The notes beneath the pieces were generated by a model. The model had not been told where the DNA came from. It searched no databases and saw nothing but the letters and a program-made list of their open reading frames with translations. The position numbers were made by a program, and so were the translations under genes. Below are positions 13,824-21,704 of a stretch of 32,394 bases of DNA, one piece after another. This DNA comes from Collinsella sp. (GTDB taxonomy: Bacteria > Actinomycetota > Coriobacteriia > Coriobacteriales > Coriobacteriaceae). Every line of letters starts with the position of its first letter. Position 1 is the first letter of the stretch. Location: positions 1 through 32,394 of the forward strand of contig DXLX01000044.1 of NCBI GenBank assembly GCA_019414515.1, in the 5' to 3' direction.

Positions 13824-15365
13824 ATGTCTAATGCCCTTGGGCGCGATCTTGCACAGCTGGTCGCCGCTGTTGACGCCGCCGCCTCTGAGTGCGGTCATGG
13901 CGCGTATGGCCAGCGCTTTCATATTATGCCGCCGGCGGGCTGGCTCAACGACCCCAACGGTCTTTGCCAGGCAGATGGCGTATTTCACGCGTACTTTCAG
14001 TATGCCCCGTTTGATGTGAACGGCGGCGTCAAGATGTGGGGCCATGCGACGAGTCGCGATCTTATGACGTGGGATTACGTTGGCGCCCCACTGCTGCCCG
14101 ACGAGCCGTTCGATTGCCACGGTGTGTATTCGGGCTCCGCGCTTGCCGAAGACGGTTGCATTCGCGTGCTCTATACGGGCAACGTTAAGCTTTCCGATGC
14201 TGACGGTACGTACGACTACGTCAATACTGGCCGCCGCGCCGATACCGTCTATGTGGAGAGCGTTGATGGCCTTGCCGGTCGGGAGTTCAACCAAAAGCGC
14301 GTGGTGCTGGCGTCCGAGGATTATCCTGAGGATTTGACCTGCCACGTGCGCGATCCCAAGGTGTGGCGTGACGCGGACGGGCGTTATCACATGGTGCTGG
14401 GCGCGCGTCGTCGCGTGGATGGGCCGCATGTCGATAGTCGATTTTGCGCTATGCACGGCGAGGGCGCCGGTCGCGATGTGGGCGAGATCTTGGTGTATGG
14501 CTCGGCCGATATGCTGAGCTGGGAGCTCGAGAGCCGTGTGTCTACGCCCGAGCGTTTTGGCTTTATGTGGGAGTGCCCGGGATACCTTGAGCTTGAGGCG
14601 GATGGCGATGTACCGGCGAGGTGGCTGTCCTTCTCGCCCCAGGGCCTCGAGGGCGGCCGTTGGGACCGCGGCAACGTATACGCCGCTGGCTACATGCCTG
14701 TAACGGGCGATATCACCGGTGGTGACGGTGCCTATGAGCTGGGCGAGTTCCGCCTGTGGGACGCCGGTTTTGACTTCTATGCTCCGCAGGAGTTTACGTC
14801 CGAGGACGGTCGCCACATTCTGATCGGCTGGATGGGCATGCCCGATGAGCCTACCTATGGCAACGACCCCACTGTGGTGAGCGGCTGGCAGCACTGCATG
14901 ACGGTGCCGCGTGAGCTTACAGCCGGTGCCGACGGCGTGGTGCTGCAGCAGCCGGCGCGCGAGATTGAGCACCATTATGCCTCGGTGCGTGTAGGGGAGG
15001 GCTCGTTGGAGGTTGCCGGCGATACCTGCTTTGACGTTGTTGCCGACGGTGTCGACGGCGCGTTTACCGCAACCGTTGATGGCGAGCTTAGGCTGGCGTA
15101 TGTGCCCGCAGAGGGCGAACTGCCCTCGCGCTTTGAGATGCGATTTACCGATGAGAGCCGCGCTTCTGCCGGCTGCGGTCGTACCGTGCGTTGGGAGCCC
15201 GTCGATGAGGTTCGTAATGTGCGCATTGTTGGCGATGTTTCGTCGGTCGAGGTGTTTGTGAATGATGGTGCGCTTGTGTTTTCAACGCGCATCTATCCCG
15301 AGGCCTATGGCGTGACCGTTGACTCTCCGGGTGCGAGCGTGAACTATCACACGCTCATCATCTAG
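13824..15365 (+). CDS. scrB: Sucrose-6-phosphate hydrolase / GH32 beta-fructofuranosidase
   Basis: 513 residues. The three GH32 catalytic motifs are in place: WLNDPNG (40-46; nucleophile Asp43), RDPKVW (176-181; transition-state stabiliser Asp177) and ECPGY (250-254; acid/base Glu250). The five-bladed beta-propeller is followed by the family's C-terminal beta-sandwich (about 350-513, ending GASVNYHTLII). No signal peptide, so it acts in the cytoplasm on sucrose-6-phosphate delivered by the PTS, giving glucose-6-phosphate and fructose. The start at ATG 13824 has an AGGA site 7 nt upstream. It lies 107 bp after scrA and is closed by a strong terminator at 15404-15439. No fructokinase is in the window. 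Confidence 0.9.
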   Translation: MSNALGRDLAQLVAAVDAAASECGHGAYGQRFHIMPPAGWLNDPNGLCQADGVFHAYFQYAPFDVNGGVKMWGHATSRDLMTWDYVGAPLLPDEPFDCHGVYSGSALAEDGCIRVLYTGNVKLSDADGTYDYVNTGRRADTVYVESVDGLAGREFNQKRVVLASEDYPEDLTCHVRDPKVWRDADGRYHMVLGARRRVDGPHVDSRFCAMHGEGAGRDVGEILVYGSADMLSWELESRVSTPERFGFMWECPGYLELEADGDVPARWLSFSPQGLEGGRWDRGNVYAAGYMPVTGDITGGDGAYELGEFRLWDAGFDFYAPQEFTSEDGRHILIGWMGMPDEPTYGNDPTVVSGWQHCMTVPRELTAGADGVVLQQPAREIEHHYASVRVGEGSLEVAGDTCFDVVADGVDGAFTATVDGELRLAYVPAEGELPSRFEMRFTDESRASAGCGRTVRWEPVDEVRNVRIVGDVSSVEVFVNDGALVFSTRIYPEAYGVTVDSPGASVNYHTLII

Positions 15366-15403
15366 GCGAGTCGTCGCATATCGGCGCTATACTGCTGCCG
15401 TTG

Positions 15404-15439
15404 CCCACGATGCGGGGAACATCCGCATCGTGGGTTTTT
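15404..15439 (+). terminator. Rho-independent terminator after scrB
   Basis: A perfect 12-bp stem (15404-15415 with 15423-15434) with a 7-nt loop is followed by T5. It ends the sucrose operon and sits just before the ribosome site of 15462-16454. Confidence 0.95.
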
Positions 15440-15461
15440 GCTTGTGAAGGGACGGTACTGC

Positions 15462-16454
15462 GTGGACGTGCAACAGCTAGAAGAGGCCTGGGCTTTGAGG
15501 ACCGGCGCGCGTGAGGTGCATCTTTTTGCTGCCCGGCACGTGCCGGCAGCGCTTTCGCTGCTGGGTATTGTGCGTCCCGGTGACCGCCTGGTGGCCTTTG
15601 CGGACGACTTTGCCGATGCGTTTACGCGCGGCTTTGATGGCTGCGACGTTGTGCTCGTGGGCTCACCGTCGGTTGCGGCGTTTACTGCCGCGTCCGAGGA
15701 TTTTGATGCTTCGTTTGATGCCGAGGGACCGCATCTGTGGTGGTTCGTCAACTCTATCGGCGGGTTTGGTCTTCGTGTGCCCGACCTTCGTGCTCTGGGC
15801 CGCGCGGCTCGTGAGGCCCACGCGCTGCTGGTTGTGGACAACACCGTGGCGTCGGCTTTTGGCTGCAATCCGCTGCGGCTGGGTGCCGTGCTGTCACTTG
15901 AGGCGCTCGACCGTGTGTGCGCCGGTAAGGCTCCGCGCAAGCTCGTTGCCGCTTCGATGGCGCGCTCGCAGCTCAAGCGCCATCGTATGGATGCCGCGGC
16001 TGAGTGCGCGCATGCCCTGCTTGAGGGCCGTGGCTTGGTTAAGCTTGATTTGCCTGCTGACGAGGCCGGTGTGCTTGAGCGCGGGCTGGACTCGCTCGAT
16101 ACCCGCATGCAGGCGCATTTCGACCGCGCCCGTGCGCTGGCCGAGTACTTGGCTGCGAATGAGATGGTGCGCAACGTGCGCTATCCCGGGCTGAGCTCGC
16201 ATCCCGACCATGCGGTTGCAACGGGAATCCTCGAGCACGGCTTTGGTCCGGCAGTTGAATTTGACCTTATCGAGCGTAGCGCGGGTGAGCTGTTCGACGC
16301 TTTGCCGGGGGAGTTTCGCACATCGCCCGCCGGCGGCGCAACGACGCGCCTTTCGGCCCCACGCGGCAGGCAGGGGAGCACCATCCGCCTCTTCGCCGGC
16401 ACCGACGATCCCTTGATCGTGGCCGCCACCCTAGATAATGCCCTCCGCAACTAG
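15462..16454 (+). CDS. Cys/Met-metabolism PLP-fold family protein lacking the expected lysine
   Basis: 330 residues from GTG 15462, preceded by AAGGGACGG; an in-frame TTG at 15438 falls in the terminator tail. The protein has the cystathionine gamma-synthase/methionine gamma-lyase (Cys_Met_Meta_PP) layout: an N-terminal ALSLLGIVRPGD region, LLVVDNTVASAFGCNPLRLG (a degraded VDNTFASP..NPL..GA), VRYPGLSSHPDHAVA (close to the family's YPGLESHPQHE) and the C-terminal IRLFAGTDDPLIVAATLDNA. The region that should read SATKYLGGHSD, carrying the Schiff-base lysine, reads LSLEALDRVCAGKAPRK and has no obvious aligned lysine. It is also ~50 residues shorter than active enzymes. It is probably a non-catalytic or re-purposed member. 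Codon use is native. Confidence 0.7.
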   Translation: MDVQQLEEAWALRTGAREVHLFAARHVPAALSLLGIVRPGDRLVAFADDFADAFTRGFDGCDVVLVGSPSVAAFTAASEDFDASFDAEGPHLWWFVNSIGGFGLRVPDLRALGRAAREAHALLVVDNTVASAFGCNPLRLGAVLSLEALDRVCAGKAPRKLVAASMARSQLKRHRMDAAAECAHALLEGRGLVKLDLPADEAGVLERGLDSLDTRMQAHFDRARALAEYLAANEMVRNVRYPGLSSHPDHAVATGILEHGFGPAVEFDLIERSAGELFDALPGEFRTSPAGGATTRLSAPRGRQGSTIRLFAGTDDPLIVAATLDNALRN

Positions 16455-16472
16455 CTAAATCATCCTCGACTC

Positions 16473-16547
16473 CATAAGTTGCGGTGAAATATGGATTGAT
16501 TTACGGCTTTATCGGCATAAACAGCCCCTATTTCACCGCAACTTATG
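16473..16547. repeat. 19-bp perfect inverted repeat
   Basis: Arms at 16473-16491 and 16529-16547 are exact reverse complements (AAGTTGCGGTGAAATA core), spaced by 37 nt that include a small TTTAT-CGGC-ATAAA hairpin. It sits between convergent genes 15462-16454 and 16589-16942. The perfection and length suggest an interspersed REP-like element; bidirectional termination is possible but no T-run follows either arm directly. Confidence 0.85.
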
Positions 16548-16588
16548 AGAAGGGGTTGTGCAGCTAAAAAAGCCCCGTCCCAAATTAG

Positions 16589-16942
16589 CTACTTTTTGAT
16601 GCTGGCGATGAGGTCGTTGGCTTTGGTAGCAATGACCTGGTTTATGTCGGCCTGCAGCTCCTCGTAGACCGCGATGGCTCGCTCGCCGGCGGGGGTGAGC
16701 GTGGATCCGCGGGCACCGTCGCGCTCGATGAGTTTGCAGCCCAGCTGGCCTTCTGCCTCGTTCACAATGCGCCAGGCTTTGGAATACGCCATGCCCATGC
16801 TCTTGGCGGCACGGTTGAGCGAGTGTTCGCGGGCGATACCTTGCAGCAGCAAGACACAGCCGTGGCCGAAGACGCCCGGCAGATCCTTGTCGCACGCTTG
16901 AATGACCAACTTTGCCGTCGTCTTGTACTCCATCTGCTCCAC
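16589..16942 (-). CDS. ModE/LysR-type winged helix-turn-helix protein
   Basis: About 117 residues from GTG 16942, or 114 from ATG 16933; GGGGAG and TGGAG are near both and do not decide. The single domain matches the N-terminal DNA-binding part of ModE: LPGVFGHGCVLLLQGIAREH, LNRAAKSMGMAYSKAWRIVN (recognition helix region), EAEGQLGCKLIERD, and GSTLTPAGERAIAVYEEL. There is no C-terminal molybdate-binding (TOBE) domain, which is common in short ModE-like regulators of molybdate or oxidoreductase genes. No such genes lie in this window, so the target is unknown. It is transcribed divergently from guaB across a 199-bp gap. A faint terminator-like segment with a T6 run lies at 16565-16589 on the minus strand. 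Confidence 0.75.
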   Translation of the reverse strand: MEQMEYKTTAKLVIQACDKDLPGVFGHGCVLLLQGIAREHSLNRAAKSMGMAYSKAWRIVNEAEGQLGCKLIERDGARGSTLTPAGERAIAVYEELQADINQVIATKANDLIASIKK

Positions 16943-16994
16943 GTCTCCCCGCTAAAGTGTTTGCTGGGCAAACGCAAAGCCTGCGTCAAACCCT

Positions 16995-17023
16995 CGTGTG
17001 CTCTTCTTTCGTGTGCTCTTCTT
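16995..17023 (+). repeat. Tandem direct repeat in the guaB upstream region
   Basis: The 14-mer CGTGTGCTCTTCTT occurs at 16995-17008 and 17010-17023, 15 bp apart. It lies between the divergent ModE-like gene and guaB, where a regulator could bind. The GTGCTCTTC core also appears in the leuS leader hairpin at 18941-18949. Confidence 0.5.
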
Positions 17024-17033
17024 AAATCATGCA

Positions 17034-17062
17034 TTGTAGCAGTCAAAGTGCGTTAAGATACT
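17034..17062 (+). promoter_or_regulatory. Possible guaB promoter
   Basis: TTGTAG (17034-17039) and GATACT (17057-17062) with 17-bp spacing. Both boxes are imperfect. Transcription would give a ~70-nt leader; no purine riboswitch motif is apparent in it. Confidence 0.35.
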
Positions 17063-17141
17063 TCCCCAGTATTGGGCGCCCAAGGTTGGGCTGGGTCCTA
17101 CGAGGCCTGCAGCCGACCGGTCGCATGGAAAAAGGAGAAAC

Positions 17142-18653
17142 ATGGCTACGTTCTTTCCCGGTGAGTCCCACACGTTTTCGGAGTATCTGCTGGTCCCTGG
17201 TTACTCGTCCTCGCAGTGCATCCCCAACAACGTCTCTCTTAAGACGCCGCTAACCCGCTTTAGGCGCGGTGAGAAGCCGGCAATCACCCTGAACATCCCC
17301 ATGGTTTCCGCCATCATGCAGTCCGTCTCGGGCGTCGACATGGGTGTCGCGCTCGCTACCGAGGGTGGCCTGTCCTTCATTTACGGTTCCCAGAGCGCCG
17401 AGTCCGAGGCCGCTATGGTCAAGGCCGTCAAGGATCACAAGGCTGGCTTCGTTCAGTCCGATTCCACGCTGACCCCCGACATGACCATGGAGCAGGTCAT
17501 CGAGCTCAAGGAGAAGACCGGTCATTCCACCATGCCGGTTACCGACGACGGCACTCCCAAGGGTAAGCTCCTGGGCATCGTCACCAGCCGTGACTATCGC
17601 CCCAGCCGCGATGACCACCAGACGAAGGTCTCCGAGTTCATGACCCCGCGTGAGCAGCTCATCGTAGGCGACAAAAACATCAGCCTCAAGGTTGCCAACG
17701 ACGTCATCTGGGACAACAAGCTCAATGCTCTGCCCATCGTCGACGACAACGATCACCTCATGGGCATCGTCTTCCGCAAGGACTACGACAGCCACAAGAC
17801 CAACCCCAACGAGCTGCTCGACGGCGACAAGCGCTACATGGTCGGCGCCGGTATCAACACCCGCGACTATGCCGAGCGCGTGCCGCTGCTCATCGAGGCC
17901 GGCGCTGATGTCCTGTGCATCGACTCTTCCGAGGGCTTCAGCGAGTGGCAGAAGCGCACCATCGAGTGGATCCGCGCCAACTACGGCGAGGATGTCAAGG
18001 TCGGTGCCGGTAACGTCGTCGACGCCGAGGGCTTCCGCTTCCTTGCCGACTGCGGTGCCGACTTCATCAAGGTCGGTATCGGCGGCGGTTCCATCTGCAT
18101 CACCCGCGAGACCAAGGGCATCGGCCGTGGCCAGGCCACCGCGCTGATCGACGTCTGCCGCGCTCGCGACGAGTACTACGAGGAGACCGGTGTCTACGTA
18201 CCCGTGTGCTCCGACGGCGGCATCGTCTACGACTACCACATGACGCTCGCCCTTGCCATGGGCGCCGACTTTATGATGCTGGGCCGCTACTTCGCCCGCT
18301 TTGACGAGAGCCCGACCGAGCGCGTCAATGTGAACGGTCAGTACATGAAGGAGTACTGGGGCGAGGGTTCTGCGCGTGCCCGCAACTGGCAGCGCTACGA
18401 CCTGGGCGGCGCCGCGAAGCTCAGCTTCGTCGAGGGCGTCGACTCCTACGTTCCCTACGCCGGTTCCCTCAAGGACGGCGTGGGCGGCACGCTCTACAAG
18501 GTCAAGTCCACGATGTGCAATTGCGGTGCCCTCTCGATCCCCGAGCTCCAGGAAAAGGCGCGCCTGACTCTGGTCAGCTCCACCTCCATCGTCGAAGGCG
18601 GCGCCCACGACGTAGTCGTGAAGGATTCTCAGCAGAGCGTTTCCTATCGATAA
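17142..18653 (+). CDS. guaB: Inosine-5'-monophosphate dehydrogenase
   Basis: 503 residues; ATG 17142 with AAAGGAGAAAC immediately upstream. It converts IMP to XMP with NAD+, the committed step of GMP synthesis, in the cytosol. The N-terminal barrel segment (IPMVSAIMQSVSGVDMGVAL) is followed by two CBS domains (about 95-215; TSRDYRPSRDDHQTKVSEFM, LNALPIVDDNDHLMGIVFRK). The catalytic part then has GADVLCIDSSEGFSEWQ, the active loop GIGGGSICITRE with Cys319, and SDGGIVYDYHMTLALAMGAD. The loop differs from the usual GPGSICTTR (Gly-Gly for Gly-Pro, Ile for Thr after Cys), which also occurs in a divergent IMPDH subgroup. The long insert and QYMKEYWGEGSARARNW flap are complete. It is likely monocistronic, ending 10 bp before a large palindrome. 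Confidence 0.9.
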   Translation: MATFFPGESHTFSEYLLVPGYSSSQCIPNNVSLKTPLTRFRRGEKPAITLNIPMVSAIMQSVSGVDMGVALATEGGLSFIYGSQSAESEAAMVKAVKDHKAGFVQSDSTLTPDMTMEQVIELKEKTGHSTMPVTDDGTPKGKLLGIVTSRDYRPSRDDHQTKVSEFMTPREQLIVGDKNISLKVANDVIWDNKLNALPIVDDNDHLMGIVFRKDYDSHKTNPNELLDGDKRYMVGAGINTRDYAERVPLLIEAGADVLCIDSSEGFSEWQKRTIEWIRANYGEDVKVGAGNVVDAEGFRFLADCGADFIKVGIGGGSICITRETKGIGRGQATALIDVCRARDEYYEETGVYVPVCSDGGIVYDYHMTLALAMGADFMMLGRYFARFDESPTERVNVNGQYMKEYWGEGSARARNWQRYDLGGAAKLSFVEGVDSYVPYAGSLKDGVGGTLYKVKSTMCNCGALSIPELQEKARLTLVSSTSIVEGGAHDVVVKDSQQSVSYR

Positions 18654-18662
18654 GCGGCTTTC

Positions 18663-18748
18663 CCAAGCACCGCACCTTGCCGTTCAAACCGTCGCTCGCG
18701 TACCAAAGTACGCGTCGCTCCTCTTTCACGGCAATCTGCGGCACTTGG
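18663..18748. repeat. 86-bp palindromic repeat element after guaB
   Basis: Nested matching arms: CCAAG (18663)/CTTGG (18744), CCGCA (18670)/TGCGG (18737), TTGCCGT (18677)/ACGGCAA (18728), and a central GCGTAC-CAAA-GTACGC (18698-18713). The arms are separated by 2-nt mismatches at similar positions on both sides, giving an interrupted cruciform. It begins 10 bp after the guaB stop. It resembles an interspersed palindromic repeat more than a terminator because no T-run follows. Confidence 0.8.
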
Positions 18749-18814
18749 AAAACCCGACCATACATGGGCGGGTAACAATTAGCGGTTGATTCACAACCAC
18801 GTTATTTAGATAAA

Positions 18815-18850
18815 GCGAGATGCCCGCAAGTCGCAGGCATCTCGCTTGTT
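18815..18850 (+). terminator. Terminator-like hairpin between guaB and leuS
   Basis: A perfect 10-bp stem (18815-18824 with 18836-18845), 11-nt loop and TTGTTGT tail. Confidence 0.75.
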
Positions 18851-18855
18851 GTATT

Positions 18856-18864
18856 TGCTATTAT
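18856..18864 (+). promoter_or_regulatory. Possible extended -10 promoter for leuS
   Basis: TGCTATTAT is an extended -10 (TGn plus TATTAT). No -35 box at standard spacing. Start near 18,871 would give a ~150-nt leader containing the nested inverted repeat at 18882-19000. Confidence 0.35.
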
Positions 18865-18881
18865 CAGTCGAGTCAACCTTA

Positions 18882-19000
18882 GGGTCGGGCGGCTTAGCTT
18901 TGTTCGCTACAAGTTCCGCACGCAAAGAAGAGCACTAAATGTGCTCTTCGTCTTGCGCAGGACTGTCCGCAGTAGCGAATAAAGCTAAGCCGACCGACCC
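18882..19000 (+). promoter_or_regulatory. 119-nt nested inverted repeat forming the leuS leader
   Basis: Paired arms from outside in: GGGTCGG (18882-18888)/CCGACCC (18994-19000); GGCTTAGCTT (18891-18900)/AAGCTAAGCC (18982-18991); TTCGCTAC (18903-18910)/GTAGCGAA (18972-18979); CGCAA (18921-18925)/TTGCG (18953-18957); and an apical GAAGAGCAC/GTGCTCTTC (18927-18935/18941-18949) with loop TAAAT. The leuS ribosome site lies 13 bp past the outer arm. No T-box (TGGNACCGCG) sequence or leucine-rich leader peptide is visible, so it is either a repeat element or an unusual leader. Confidence 0.75.
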
Positions 19001-19023
19001 CAGCTAAGATTAAAGGAGCTGAT

Positions 19024-21600
19024 ATGTGCGATTGCACAGATCATAAGGACGAGATTCCTGCCTACGACGCGCAGGCCATTGAGTCCAAGTGGATGAAGGC
19101 CTGGGAGGACTCCAACCTCTTTGCCGTCGACACCGACGACAGTAAGCCCAAGAAGTACGTGCTCGAGATGTTCCCGTATCCGTCGGGCGACCTGCACATG
19201 GGCCACGCTCGCAACTATACCATTGGCGATGCCATGGCCCGTCAGGCCCGCATGCGCGGCTACGACGTGCTGCATCCCATCGGCTTTGACGCCTTTGGTC
19301 TGCCTGCCGAGAACGCCGCCATCAAGCACAATACGCAGGCTGCCGCCTGGACGTATAAGAATATGGACCAGGCGCTCGCCACGATGAAGCGCATGGGCTT
19401 CTCCTACGATCTGGATCGCATGGTCAAGACCTGCAGCCCCGACTACTACCGCTGGGGTCAGTGGATCTTTGAGAAGCTGTGGGAAAAGGGCCTGGTCTAC
19501 CGCAAGAAGAACCCGGTCAACTGGTGCCCCAACTGCAAGACCGTTCTGGCCAACGAGCAGGTCACCGAGGGCAAGTGCTGGCGCTGCGGCACCGAGCCCG
19601 AGAAGCGCGATCTTGAGCAGTGGTACTTCAAGATTACCGAGTACTCCCAGGAGCTGCTCGACGATCTGGAGAAGCTCCCCGGCTGGCCTGAGCGCGTCAA
19701 GCAGATGCAGGCCAACTGGATTGGCCGCTCCGAGGGCGCCGAGGTCGACTTTACCCTGTGCGACCAGGATGGCGAGCCCATCGAGGGCGACGAGGGCAAG
19801 ATCACCGTCTTCACCACGCGTGCCGATACGCTCTTTGGCGTCTCCTTCTTTGTCCTGGCTCCCGAGTACGCCCGTCTGCACGAGCTCGTCGAGGGCACGG
19901 AGTACGAGGAGGCCGTGACCAAGATCGTCGAGGACTCCAAGCATATCTCTGCCGTCGAGCGCGCCCAGGGCGCTCTCGAGAAGCACGGTGCCTTTACCGG
20001 ACGCTACGTGGTGAACCCCGTCAACGGCGAGAAGGTCCCCGTGTGGGTTGCCGATTATGTCGTTGCCGACTACGGCACCGGCGCCGTCATGGCCGTTCCC
20101 TGCGGCGACCAGCGCGACTTTGAGTTTGCCCGCAAGTACGACCTGCCGATCGTGCCGATTATCCTGGACGATGACGATCGCGCTGTCGTCGAGGCCAGCG
20201 GCGAGACCATCGATACCTTCCATGCCGAGACCGTCGACTGGGATTGCGCCCACGCTGCCGAGGGTACGCTGGTCCAGTCCGGCAAGTACACTGGCATGCG
20301 CGGCGGTAAGCACTCCGAGGGTGAGGCTGCCATCGTGGCCGACCTCGAGGCCATGGGCTGCGGCCGTCGCAAGGTCGAGTTCCGCCTGCGCGACTGGCTC
20401 ATCAGCCGCCAGCGCTATTGGGGCAACCCCATCCCGGCCATCCACTGCGAGCACTGCGGTATTGTGCCCGTGCCCGAGGATCAACTGCCGGTGACGCTGC
20501 CCGAGAACCTGGACCTGGGCGCCGGCGAGACCCTCGCCGAGTGCAAGGACTTCTACGAGACCACTTGCCCGGTCTGCGGTCGCCCGGCCAAGCGCGAGAC
20601 CGATACCATGGACACCTTCACCTGCTCCAGCTGGTATTACCTGCGCTATACCGACCCGCACAACACCGAGCTGCCCTTCTCCCGCGAGGCCGCCGACCGT
20701 TGGATGCCCGTCGATAACTACATCGGCGGCATCGAGCACGCCATTCTTCACCTGCTCTACAGCCGCTTCTTTACCAAGGCGCTGCGCGACCTGGGCCTGC
20801 TGAGCGTGGACGAGCCCTTCACCAACCTGCTGTGCCAGGGCATGGTCAAGGACGAGAACGGCGACACCATGTCCAAGTCTAAGGGCAATGTGGTGCCCCC
20901 GAGCTCGGTTATCGAGCCCTACGGCGCCGACACCATGCGTCTGGCGATCCTGTTTATCGCCCCGCCCGAGAAGGACTTCGACTGGGATCCCAAGGCCGTC
21001 GAGGGCGCCAACCGCTTTATTAAGCGCGCCTGGCGTATCGTGTGGCAGCTCGTCCAGTCGGGTGACGCCAACGTAGCCTTCGACAAGTCCGTGCTCGACG
21101 AGACCGCGATGAAGCTCTACCGCGAGCGTCACCGCACCATTGCCAAGTGCACCGAGGACTTCGATCGCGGCCAGTTCAACACCGCGATCTCGGCCGTCAT
21201 GGAGCTCGTCAACGCGGCGAGCGCCTACCTCAACGCCACCGAGGGCGCTGAGCGTGACAAGGCTCTGTGCTACGGCGTGGCCAAGGACATCGTGAGCGTC
21301 CTGGCGCCCATCTGCCCGTTCTGGGCCGACGAGCTGTGGCACGAGGCCCTCGGCTGTGAGGGCAACGCCTACACCGCCGCCTGGCCCGAGTTCGACCTGG
21401 CCGAGTCCATCGAGGACACGGTGCAGATCGTCGTCCAGGTACTCGGCAAGGTCCGTGGCCGCATCGACGTGCCCCGCGATGCCTCCAACGAGGAAATGCA
21501 GGCTGCCGCCGAGGCTGCTGTCGCCAAGTGGACCGAGGGCAAGACGGTCGTCAAGGCTATCTGTGTACCCGGCAAGCTGGTCAACCTGGTGGCTAAGTAA
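19024..21600 (+). CDS. leuS: Leucyl-tRNA synthetase
   Basis: 858 residues; ATG 19024 with AAAGGAG upstream. Class Ia synthetase charging tRNA-Leu. It has the HIGH motif in PSGDLHMGHARNYTIGD (His58-His61), the zinc-type cysteine cluster WCPNCKTVLANEQV then CWRCG (about 169-193), the CP1 editing domain (about 225-420, with TTRADTLFGVSFFVLAPEYA and DYGTGAVMAVPCGDQRDFEF), and the KMSKS loop as TMSKSKGNVV (615-624). The anticodon-binding C-terminal domain ends VVKAICVPGKLVNLVAK. Length is in the normal range for bacterial LeuRS. It is probably a single-gene unit: a hairpin leader lies before it and a likely terminator at 21630-21664 after it. Confidence 0.97.
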   Translation: MCDCTDHKDEIPAYDAQAIESKWMKAWEDSNLFAVDTDDSKPKKYVLEMFPYPSGDLHMGHARNYTIGDAMARQARMRGYDVLHPIGFDAFGLPAENAAIKHNTQAAAWTYKNMDQALATMKRMGFSYDLDRMVKTCSPDYYRWGQWIFEKLWEKGLVYRKKNPVNWCPNCKTVLANEQVTEGKCWRCGTEPEKRDLEQWYFKITEYSQELLDDLEKLPGWPERVKQMQANWIGRSEGAEVDFTLCDQDGEPIEGDEGKITVFTTRADTLFGVSFFVLAPEYARLHELVEGTEYEEAVTKIVEDSKHISAVERAQGALEKHGAFTGRYVVNPVNGEKVPVWVADYVVADYGTGAVMAVPCGDQRDFEFARKYDLPIVPIILDDDDRAVVEASGETIDTFHAETVDWDCAHAAEGTLVQSGKYTGMRGGKHSEGEAAIVADLEAMGCGRRKVEFRLRDWLISRQRYWGNPIPAIHCEHCGIVPVPEDQLPVTLPENLDLGAGETLAECKDFYETTCPVCGRPAKRETDTMDTFTCSSWYYLRYTDPHNTELPFSREAADRWMPVDNYIGGIEHAILHLLYSRFFTKALRDLGLLSVDEPFTNLLCQGMVKDENGDTMSKSKGNVVPPSSVIEPYGADTMRLAILFIAPPEKDFDWDPKAVEGANRFIKRAWRIVWQLVQSGDANVAFDKSVLDETAMKLYRERHRTIAKCTEDFDRGQFNTAISAVMELVNAASAYLNATEGAERDKALCYGVAKDIVSVLAPICPFWADELWHEALGCEGNAYTAAWPEFDLAESIEDTVQIVVQVLGKVRGRIDVPRDASNEEMQAAAEAAVAKWTEGKTVVKAICVPGKLVNLVAK

Positions 21601-21629
21601 TCACTGCGAGCATAACTGACGCATAAAAG

Positions 21630-21664
21630 ACGAGGGGCGATTCGGTTGGGTCGTCCCTCGTTTA
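21630..21664 (+). terminator. Terminator-like hairpin after leuS
   Basis: An 11-bp stem with one G-U pair (21630-21640 with 21651-21661) followed by a short TTT. It lies between convergent leuS and the lipoprotein gene and may serve both strands. Confidence 0.65.
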
Positions 21665-21704
21665 GCGCTGTGTGTATTGTTTGGCTGGTGCCTAGCGCCA
21701 CCCT

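Noticed and set aside
18882..19000. T-box riboswitch before leuS
   Set aside because: No TGGNACCGCG-type antiterminator sequence or terminator/antiterminator pair; the structure is a single nested hairpin.
18985..21342. 785-codon minus-strand frame opposite leuS
   Set aside because: The plus strand encodes a complete leucyl-tRNA synthetase with all motifs; long antisense frames are common in GC-rich codon-biased genes. The same holds for the frames opposite guaB, nusA, infB and scrB.
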